Assembly (NCBI GenBank): GCA_051879215.1
Contig: JBJELP010000171.1
Coordinates: forward strand, 1-9,964
Origin: TWA4 sp051879215
GTDB lineage: Bacteria; Bacillota; Clostridia; Lachnospirales; Lachnospiraceae
DNA: 9,964 nt
Direction: 5' to 3'
Of the stretch, positions 5,221-9,964 are shown one piece after another (the stretch's first letter is position 1; every line of letters begins with the position of its first letter). The notes below the pieces were generated by a model. It ran no database searches. It was given only the letters and a program-made list of their open reading frames with translations, and was not told the origin of the DNA. Both the position numbers and the translations under genes were made by a program.

Positions 5221-5248
5221 TTGACAATAATTATTTTCATGATATAAT
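5221..5248 (+). promoter_or_regulatory. Main promoter of the PTS-rpiA operon
   Basis: A consensus TTGACA (5221-5226) and consensus TATAAT (5243-5248) are separated by 16 bp. The spacer holds TTTTCATGA, the core of the palindromes found on both sides, so a bound repressor would exclude polymerase. Transcription would start near 5255, about 100 bases before ATG 5357. Confidence 0.75.
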
Positions 5249-5299
5249 TCAAGACATGAAGAGAAAATATCGCGATATAACAAATTCATGAAAATAATT
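5229..5299. promoter_or_regulatory. 14-bp inverted repeat flanking the start site, with an internal 12-bp palindrome
   Basis: AATTATTTTCATGA (5229-5242) is repeated exactly in inverse orientation as TCATGAAAATAATT (5286-5299). Midway between the arms is a perfect palindrome ATATCGCGATAT (5267-5278). The left arm lies between -35 and -10 and the right arm in the early leader, so a looped or bridged repressor complex over the start site is plausible. The transcribed part alone cannot form the long stem, which favours a DNA-level operator. Confidence 0.5.
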
Positions 5300-5324
5300 T
5301 ACGCAACAAAAAGTCCCTGATGTG

Positions 5325-5346
5325 AAAGTCAAAGTCAAAGTCAAAG
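5325..5346 (+). repeat. Hexanucleotide tandem repeat (AAAGTC)3-AAAG running into the ribosome binding site
   Basis: Three perfect AAAGTC units followed by AAAG lead directly into AAGGAGAG (5344-5351), the ribosome binding site of the PTS gene (ATG 5357). Slippage would change the leader by multiples of six next to the Shine-Dalgarno sequence and could tune translation. Whether copy number varies cannot be seen here. Confidence 0.7.
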
Positions 5347-5356
5347 GAGAGAAAAA

Positions 5357-7276
5357 ATGCGGATTACAGAATTGCTGAACAAAAAAGCGATCGATCTGAA
5401 TGTCAGTGTAAAAACCAAAGCTGATGTGATTGATTACATGACCAGACTGCAGGATAAAGCAGGAAATCTGAATGACAGAGAAGAGTATAAAAAAGGTATT
5501 CTGACCCGTGAAGAGGAAAGTACCACCGGAATCGGAGAAGGAATTGCAATTCCCCATTCCAGAGGACCGGCAGTAAAAAAAGCAGGTCTGGCAGCTATTG
5601 TAATAAAAGACGGTGTGGAGTATGAATCCCTGGATGGCGAACCGGTTTATCTGGCATTTATGATAGCAGCACCTCAGGGTGGCGGCAATGTACATCTGGA
5701 AGCCCTGGCCAGACTTTCTACCATGCTGATGGATGAGGATTTCAAGAATGCTCTGATTCAGGCAAAATCAGTTGATGAGTTCTTACAGATCATCGATGAC
5801 AAAGAAAATGAACTGGACGGAAAGAAGAAAGCAGAAGCAGCCGAAGGTGCAAAGACCGGTTACCGGATTCTGGCGGTTACAGCCTGCCCCACAGGAATCG
5901 CACATACTTTCATGGCAGCTGAAAACCTGGAGAGAAAAGGCAAAGAGCTGGGAATCCCCGTTAAAGTTGAGACACAGGGAGCTGACGGAGCGAAAAATGT
6001 TCTGACAGCAGAAGAAATCCGTGAAGCGGAATGTATCATCATTGCGGCTGATAAAAATGTGGATCTGTCCCGTTTCAACGGAAAACCGGTTATTGTTACC
6101 AAGGTTGCAGATGGAATTCACAAACCGCAGGAACTGATTGAGCACGGTATCAGCGGTCAGGTTCCGGTTTACCATCATGATGGCAGCGCGTCAGAACAAA
6201 TGGAAAGCGGTGAAAAGGAAAGCATCGGAAGAAAAATTTACAAGAATCTGATGAACGGCGTATCTCACATGCTTCCTTTCGTTATCGGCGGAGGTATTCT
6301 GATTGCTCTTGCTTTCCTGTTGGATGATTACAGCATTGATCCTTCTAATTTCGGTAAAAATACACCGGTTGCAGCTTATCTGAAAACCATCGGTGAATTT
6401 GCCTTCGGTATGATGCTTCCTGTATTATCCGGTTATATCGCAATGAGTATTGCGGACAGACCCGGTCTTGCGGTGGGTTTTGTTGCAGGTCTGGTTGCAA
6501 AAGCAGGATGTACATTTGCAAACCCTGCAGGCGGTGATGTAAATGCAGGTTTCCTGGGTGCTCTGTTTGCCGGTTTTGCAGCAGGTTATCTGGTACTGGG
6601 ACTTCAGAAGCTGACTTCCAAAATGCCTCAGGCACTGAACAGCCTCCGTCCCATGATCATCTATCCGGTATTCGGTATCTTACTTGGTTCCGTTGTAACA
6701 ACACTGATCAATCCTTTCATGGGCATGATCAACGATGCGCTGACAGGCGTTCTGAACAGCATGAACGGCACAAGCAAAGTACTTCTGGGTATTGTTGTGG
6801 CAGGTATGCAGTCAGTGGATATGGGTGGTCCGGTAAATAAAACTTCTTATGTATTTGCAACTTCACAGCTGGCAGAAGGAAATTTCGAAATTATGGCTGC
6901 AGTTATGGCAGGCGGTATGATTCCTCCTCTGGCGATTGCACTTTGTACCACATTTTTCAAGAACCGTTTTACAAAGAAGGAAAGAGAATCCGGTCTGGTA
7001 AACTACGTGCTGGGACTGTCTTTCATCTCAGAAGGTGCAATTCCTTTTGCAGCAAGTGATCCCCTTCGTGTACTTCCTTCCTGTATTATCGGTTCTGCAA
7101 CAGCAGGCGGATTGTCCATGCTGTTCGGATGTACATTAAGAGCTCCCCACGGCGGTATCTTCGTACTGCCCACCATCGGAAATCCGCTGATGTACGCATT
7201 ATCCATTCTGATCGGTGCTGTAGTAGGCTGTCTGATTCTGGCAGTTCTGAAAAAACCTCTGAAAGATGCAGAATAA
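5357..7276 (+). CDS. PTS fructose-family EIIABC component
   Basis: This 639-residue, single-chain transporter imports and phosphorylates a sugar at the membrane. The EIIA domain is residues 1-150, with the phosphorylated histidine in AIPHSRG (His67). The EIIB domain is ~167-265, with the active cysteine in TACPTGIAHTFMAAE (Cys177), the signature of fructose-type EIIB. The EIIC domain is ~295-635, with about nine hydrophobic segments and the substrate-loop motifs GGPVNKTSYVF (490-500), FISEGAIPFAASDP (556-569) and RAPHGG (595-600). The domain order A-B-C and length are those of FruA-like enzymes. No 1-phosphofructokinase (FruK) follows; instead come an RpiA homologue, a dehydrogenase and a phosphatase. 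The substrate may therefore be a pentose, pentitol or rare ketose rather than fructose. The start is fixed by AAGGAGAG. It is preceded by a strong promoter with a palindrome array. Confidence 0.93.
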   Translation: MRITELLNKKAIDLNVSVKTKADVIDYMTRLQDKAGNLNDREEYKKGILTREEESTTGIGEGIAIPHSRGPAVKKAGLAAIVIKDGVEYESLDGEPVYLAFMIAAPQGGGNVHLEALARLSTMLMDEDFKNALIQAKSVDEFLQIIDDKENELDGKKKAEAAEGAKTGYRILAVTACPTGIAHTFMAAENLERKGKELGIPVKVETQGADGAKNVLTAEEIREAECIIIAADKNVDLSRFNGKPVIVTKVADGIHKPQELIEHGISGQVPVYHHDGSASEQMESGEKESIGRKIYKNLMNGVSHMLPFVIGGGILIALAFLLDDYSIDPSNFGKNTPVAAYLKTIGEFAFGMMLPVLSGYIAMSIADRPGLAVGFVAGLVAKAGCTFANPAGGDVNAGFLGALFAGFAAGYLVLGLQKLTSKMPQALNSLRPMIIYPVFGILLGSVVTTLINPFMGMINDALTGVLNSMNGTSKVLLGIVVAGMQSVDMGGPVNKTSYVFATSQLAEGNFEIMAAVMAGGMIPPLAIALCTTFFKNRFTKKERESGLVNYVLGLSFISEGAIPFAASDPLRVLPSCIIGSATAGGLSMLFGCTLRAPHGGIFVLPTIGNPLMYALSILIGAVVGCLILAVLKKPLKDAE

Positions 7277-7287
7277 AGCAGAATAAA
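7268..7287 (+). repeat. 10-bp tandem duplication over the PTS stop codon
   Basis: GCAGAATAAA occurs twice back to back (7268-7277, 7278-7287). The first copy contains the PTS stop codon TAA (7274-7276). The second leads into the rpiA ribosome binding site AAGGAG (7288-7293). The duplication spaces the two genes without changing the protein. Confidence 0.8.
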
Positions 7288-7304
7288 AAGGAGACCCGAG
7301 AATC

Positions 7305-7979
7305 ATGAAACAGAAATGTGCCGCTAAGGCATTTGAAATGATAGAAGATGGCATGATTGTCGGATTGGGAGGCGGCTCTACAGTCGCCCTCCTGATCCGG
7401 GAAATTGAAAAACAGAAGAAAAATATCTGCGCAGTTACCCCTTCCCAGGATACCATGGAATTGTGTGTACAGCATCATATTCCCATGGTTCCTCTGGAAA
7501 TGGTGGATCACATCGACATTGCATTTGATGGATGTGATGAGCTGGACAGAAACCTGAATGCCTTGAAAAGCTGCGGCGGAATTCATACAAGAGAAAAAAT
7601 TGTGGCAGCCATGGCAACTGATTATGTCCTGCTGGCAGATGAAGGGAAATTGAAAGAAGATCTGGCATTTCAGTATCCGGTGACAGTGGAAATCATCCGT
7701 CCGGCAAGAAAATATGTACAGAAACGACTGGAAGCGCTGGGAGCTGTGGTAACGGAACGGCGTGCAGGCGGAAAGACCGGAACCATGGTCAGCGATGACG
7801 GCAATTATCTGATGGAAGCAGCCTTTTCTCATGTAGATGATGTGGAAAAGCTGTATCATGAACTGGAAGCCATTACAGGTCTGGTGGAACATTCCCTTTT
7901 TTATGGAATTGCCAGCAAAGCAGTAATCGCAAAGAACGATGGAATTGATATAATAGAAAGCAATCATTGCAAAGAATAA
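7305..7979 (+). CDS. rpiA: Divergent ribose-5-phosphate isomerase A homologue
   Basis: This 224-residue protein has the RpiA fold markers: a phosphate-binding GLGGGSTVALL (20-30), FDGCDELD (74-81), K88 in LKSCGGIHTREK (87-98), the ADEGK segment (111-115), and a C-terminal ITGLVEHSLF (190-199). The E. coli catalytic residues D81, D84, K94 and E103 correspond by spacing to D75, D78, K88 and E97, so isomerase chemistry is likely. The usual DGADE and KGGGAALTREK are changed to DGCDE and KSCGGIHTREK, so the loop near the substrate is altered. Canonical RpiA interconverts ribose 5-P and ribulose 5-P. As the second gene of a PTS operon, this copy may act on the imported sugar phosphate rather than in housekeeping. 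The last six residues lie in a 40-bp tandem duplication. The start is supported by AAGGAG 7288-7293, 11 bases upstream. Confidence 0.85.
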   Translation: MKQKCAAKAFEMIEDGMIVGLGGGSTVALLIREIEKQKKNICAVTPSQDTMELCVQHHIPMVPLEMVDHIDIAFDGCDELDRNLNALKSCGGIHTREKIVAAMATDYVLLADEGKLKEDLAFQYPVTVEIIRPARKYVQKRLEALGAVVTERRAGGKTGTMVSDDGNYLMEAAFSHVDDVEKLYHELEAITGLVEHSLFYGIASKAVIAKNDGIDIIESNHCKE

Positions 7980-8035
7980 TGGAATTAATATAATAGAAAG
8001 CAATCATTGCAAAGAACGATAGAATTGATATATAT
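7929..8035 (+). repeat. 40-bp tandem repeat spanning the rpiA stop codon
   Basis: Copy 1 is 7929-7968 and copy 2 is 7969-8008, differing at three positions (all C-to-T or G-to-A). Copy 3 starts at 8009 and matches for about 26 bases before diverging. Each copy begins GCAAAGAA and contains GATATAATAGAAAGC or a close variant. Since 40 is not a multiple of three, copy 2 is read in a shifted frame and supplies the rpiA stop TAA (7977-7979). The repeat fills the gap to the dehydrogenase gene. Confidence 0.85.
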
Positions 8036-8069
8036 AATTGATATGTATAACAGAAAGGAAGCGGTAAAG

Positions 8070-9041
8070 ATGGAAAAACTGAACTGGGGTATTTTAGGAA
8101 CAGGATGGATTGCTCATGAAATGGGTGAAGCTCTGAATGCAGTAAATGGAGAAATTTACGCAGTATGTGATACAAGTCTGGAAGGTGCGCGTAAATATGC
8201 AGAAGAATTTGGCGTAAAGAAAGCATACGGAAGTGCAGACGAGATGATCGCAGATGAGAATGTGGATATTATTTATATTGCAACTCCTCACAACCTGCAT
8301 TATCAGTTCCTGCTGAAGTCTGTTCAGGCAGGAAAACATGTATTCTGTGAAAAGTCTATCACAGTAAACAGCCGTCAGCTGGAAGAATGTGTTGCAATTG
8401 CAGAAGAAAAAGGTCTGGTAATCTGCGACGGTGTGACTCTGCTCCACATGCCGCTTTATAAAAAACTGAAACAGATTGTTGATGACGGTGCCATCGGTAA
8501 GGTAAAAATGGTACAGGTGAATTTCGGAAGCTGCAAGGAATATGATGTGAAAAACCGTTTCTTCTCCAAGGAACTGGCCGGTGGTGCTCTGCTGGATATC
8601 GGTGTATATGCCACTTCATTTGCAAGATTCTTTATGAGCAGTAAACCCGATGTGGTTCTGACAACAGCCAACTATTTTGAAACCGGTGTAGATGAAACCA
8701 GTGGAATCCTGCTGAAAAATCCCGACGGCGAAATGGCAGTTATGGCTCTGACCATGCGTGCAAAACAGCCCAAACGTGGTGTTGTGGCAGGCGAGAAAGG
8801 TTTTATTGAGGTATGTGAATATCCCAGAGCTGCAAAAGCAACAGTTACCTATACAGAAGATGGTCATACCGAGGTGATCGAAGCAGGTGAATCCGCAAAG
8901 GCACTGCAGTATGAAGTGCAGGATATGCAGGACTATGTAAGAAATCATGGCGGTAAGGAAAATCTGCAGATTGTCCGTGATGTAATGGAAACACTGACAG
9001 CAGTGCGTAACCAGTGGGGCATGGTATATCCATTCGAATAA
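8070..9041 (+). CDS. Gfo/Idh/MocA-family NAD(P)-dependent oxidoreductase
   Basis: This 323-residue protein is typical in length for the family. The Rossmann domain is residues 1-120, with the nucleotide motif GILGTGWIA (7-15), an acidic residue after the second strand in VCDTS (32-36), and ATPHNLHY (71-78). The catalytic lysine lies in CEKSITVN (K95), where most relatives have EKP. The C-terminal domain holds GGALLDIGVY (171-180). The family oxidises or reduces hydroxyls of sugars, sugar phosphates, inositols or dihydrodiols in the cytoplasm. Start 8070 is preferred: AGAAAGGAAGCGG (8052-8064) lies in front, and the Rossmann strand begins at residue 4. The longer frame from 8007 would begin inside the tandem repeat and add 21 residues without homology. 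Its substrate here is probably a product of the PTS pathway. Confidence 0.9.
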   Translation: MEKLNWGILGTGWIAHEMGEALNAVNGEIYAVCDTSLEGARKYAEEFGVKKAYGSADEMIADENVDIIYIATPHNLHYQFLLKSVQAGKHVFCEKSITVNSRQLEECVAIAEEKGLVICDGVTLLHMPLYKKLKQIVDDGAIGKVKMVQVNFGSCKEYDVKNRFFSKELAGGALLDIGVYATSFARFFMSSKPDVVLTTANYFETGVDETSGILLKNPDGEMAVMALTMRAKQPKRGVVAGEKGFIEVCEYPRAAKATVTYTEDGHTEVIEAGESAKALQYEVQDMQDYVRNHGGKENLQIVRDVMETLTAVRNQWGMVYPFE

Positions 9042-9056
9042 GGATAAAGGTGAAAA

Positions 9057-9830
9057 ATGAGTAAAAAATATTTCTTTTTCGACATTGATGGAACTCTGAC
9101 AGACCGTTCCACCGGAAAAATTGTTCCGTCGGCGGCAGAAGCAATCAGAAAACTGAAGCAGGCAGGACATTTTGTATCCATTGCCACAGGAAGAGCCTTT
9201 TACAAGGCAGAGGATTTCCGCAGGGAAAGCGGATTTGATCATATGGTGTGCAATGGCGGACATGGAATTGTATATGAAGGTGAACTGAGAGAGAATCGTC
9301 CTCTGGATTATGAGAAAGCCAAAGCGGTCTACGATCAGGCCATTGACCTGGGGTACGGCGTCTTTGTGGCCGTTGACGATTCTAAAAAAGTTTATGCCAA
9401 CAGTTTCCGTTTTTATGAGCAGGCGGGCATGCGTAAAGAACCCACCACTTATATTGTGGATGAGAACTTTGATCCGGCAGAAGGCGGAGTGATTTACAAA
9501 ATGTATGTTTCCATCCCGGAGGAAGAGGAAGAACGTTTTACTCTGAAAAACACCCTGGGCCATCTCCGTTTTGAAAAACCGTATCTGATGTTCCAGCCCG
9601 ATGAAAAAAAGGAAGGTATTCTCAGAATGCTGAAATACGCCGGCGGAACGCCTTCAGACGTAGTGGTGTTCGGTGATGATTACAACGATCTGGTTATGTT
9701 TGATGAACAGTTCTACTGCGTAGCCATGGGCAATGGATGCGATGCTTTAAAAGCAAAAGCAGACTATGTGGCGTATAAAAATGTGGAGGATGGCATCTAT
9801 AAAGCATGTGAAGTGCATGGATGGTTCTGA
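9057..9830 (+). CDS. Cof-type HAD-superfamily (IIB) sugar phosphatase
   Basis: This 257-residue protein carries all the HAD motifs in order. Motif I is FDIDGTLTD (8-16; nucleophile D9, acid/base D11). Motif II is IATGR (42-46). The motif III lysine is in PDEKKEGIL (K184 or K185). Motif IV is FGDDYNDLVMF (205-215; D207, D208, D211). A type IIB cap lies between motifs II and III (about 80-180). Relatives dephosphorylate sugar phosphates and other small phosphates, or act as FMN or PLP phosphatases. As the last gene of a PTS operon it probably relieves sugar-phosphate accumulation. The gap to the dehydrogenase gene is 15 bases and includes AAAGGTG 9046-9052 as ribosome binding site. A strong terminator follows 36 bases after the stop. 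Confidence 0.9.
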   Translation: MSKKYFFFDIDGTLTDRSTGKIVPSAAEAIRKLKQAGHFVSIATGRAFYKAEDFRRESGFDHMVCNGGHGIVYEGELRENRPLDYEKAKAVYDQAIDLGYGVFVAVDDSKKVYANSFRFYEQAGMRKEPTTYIVDENFDPAEGGVIYKMYVSIPEEEEERFTLKNTLGHLRFEKPYLMFQPDEKKEGILRMLKYAGGTPSDVVVFGDDYNDLVMFDEQFYCVAMGNGCDALKAKADYVAYKNVEDGIYKACEVHGWF

Positions 9831-9841
9831 AAGATTATACG

Positions 9842-9862
9842 CTCCACAAGTGTCGATTTGAA
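9842..9862. repeat. Second copy of the dispersed motif seen at 163-183
   Basis: Nineteen of 21 bases match 163-183; the shared core is CAAGYGTCGATTTGAA. Both copies are intergenic and in the same orientation. This copy abuts the A-rich foot of the operon terminator. A shorter 12-base match (CGTCGATTTGAA) to 172-183 occurs at 4935-4946, again before a terminator, although there it also belongs to the RpiR-like fragment. Confidence 0.5.
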
Positions 9863-9866
9863 AAAG

Positions 9867-9914
9867 AGGTCATGGTACTGACTTTACCCTGCAGTCAGTA
9901 TCATGGCCTTTTTT
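9867..9914 (+). terminator. Rho-independent terminator of the PTS operon
   Basis: AGGTCATGGTACTGAC (9867-9882) pairs with GTCAGTATCATGGCCT (9894-9909) over 16 bp, with two G-U pairs, around an 11-base loop. It ends in six Ts (9909-9914), and an A-run in front (9861-9865) extends the stem. It closes the operon after the HAD gene. The remainder to 9964 shows no gene. Confidence 0.9.
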
Positions 9915-9964
9915 CGTTCCATTTCATATATCTTATGCGGGAAGCAGAATCAGGTGTGAAATCC

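Noticed and set aside
7086..8003. Long (305-codon) minus-strand frame opposite the end of the PTS gene and rpiA
   Set aside because: It is antisense to two convincingly coding genes, is rich in Cys, Phe and His as shadow frames of this base composition are, and shows no domain.
8007..8069. Upstream start for the Gfo/Idh/MocA gene
   Set aside because: The extra 21 residues come from the 40-bp tandem repeat and the leader. The Rossmann motif starts right after the ATG at 8070, which has its own ribosome binding site.
1..9964. CRISPR array, tRNA, rRNA, transposase or phage genes
   Set aside because: There is no regularly spaced repeat array, no cloverleaf and no recombinase or phage-like protein in the window. 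The repeats found are tandem duplications or dispersed motifs.

Overview
The window looks like chromosomal DNA of an anaerobic gut Firmicute, most likely a Lachnospiraceae (Blautia/Ruminococcus-type) clostridium. The reasons are moderate-to-low GC, strong AGGAGG-type ribosome binding sites, TTGACA/TATAAT promoters, AT-rich intergenic DNA, EFR1-type flavodoxin-ferredoxin proteins and a fructose-type PTS. This assignment is inference; there is no rRNA or tRNA in the window.

Layout. (1) 1-200 is a GC-rich, strongly self-complementary stretch that looks like a dispersed repeat or structured element, not a gene. (2) 304-1321 holds a promoter, a 27-codon ORF and a zinc-type macrodomain protein (ADP-ribosyl hydrolase) whose first ~20 residues look like the start of a ferredoxin. 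(3) 1506-2603 holds a MurR/RpiR-family sugar-phosphate regulator with its own promoter and terminator. (4) 2636-4901 is a redox-looking module: an Rrf2 (YwnA-like) regulator transcribed leftward, and divergently a DUF1638 protein, an EFR1-type flavodoxin/2x[4Fe-4S] protein and a 50-codon ORF. Both promoters overlap one inverted repeat, and a second similar repeat lies 42 bp (four helical turns) away. (5) 4912-5356 is regulatory DNA in front of the sugar operon. It starts with a ~23-codon remnant of an RpiR-type SIS domain, then a terminator, several TTTTCATGAAAA-like palindromes and a strong promoter with one palindrome between -35 and -10. (6) 5357-9830 is a four-gene operon: fructose-family PTS EIIABC, a divergent ribose-5-phosphate isomerase A homologue, a Gfo/Idh/MocA dehydrogenase and a Cof-type HAD phosphatase. 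It closes with a terminator at 9867-9914.

How it fits together (inference). The RpiR protein probably controls the PTS operon through the palindromes. The operon would import and phosphorylate a sugar or polyol, isomerise or oxidise the phosphate, and dephosphorylate surplus. The presence of an RpiA homologue suggests a pentose, pentitol or rare ketose rather than plain fructose. The Rrf2-DUF1638-EFR1 module separates the regulator from the operon, and the RpiR fragment just before the operon suggests that this is a secondary arrangement.

The most noteworthy points are the shared Rrf2 operator and uncharacterised DUF1638/EFR1 pair, the RpiR scar, the palindrome array at the PTS promoter, tandem duplications at three gene junctions of the operon, the altered RpiA active-site loop, and a repeat motif shared by the two ends of the window and linked to terminators.
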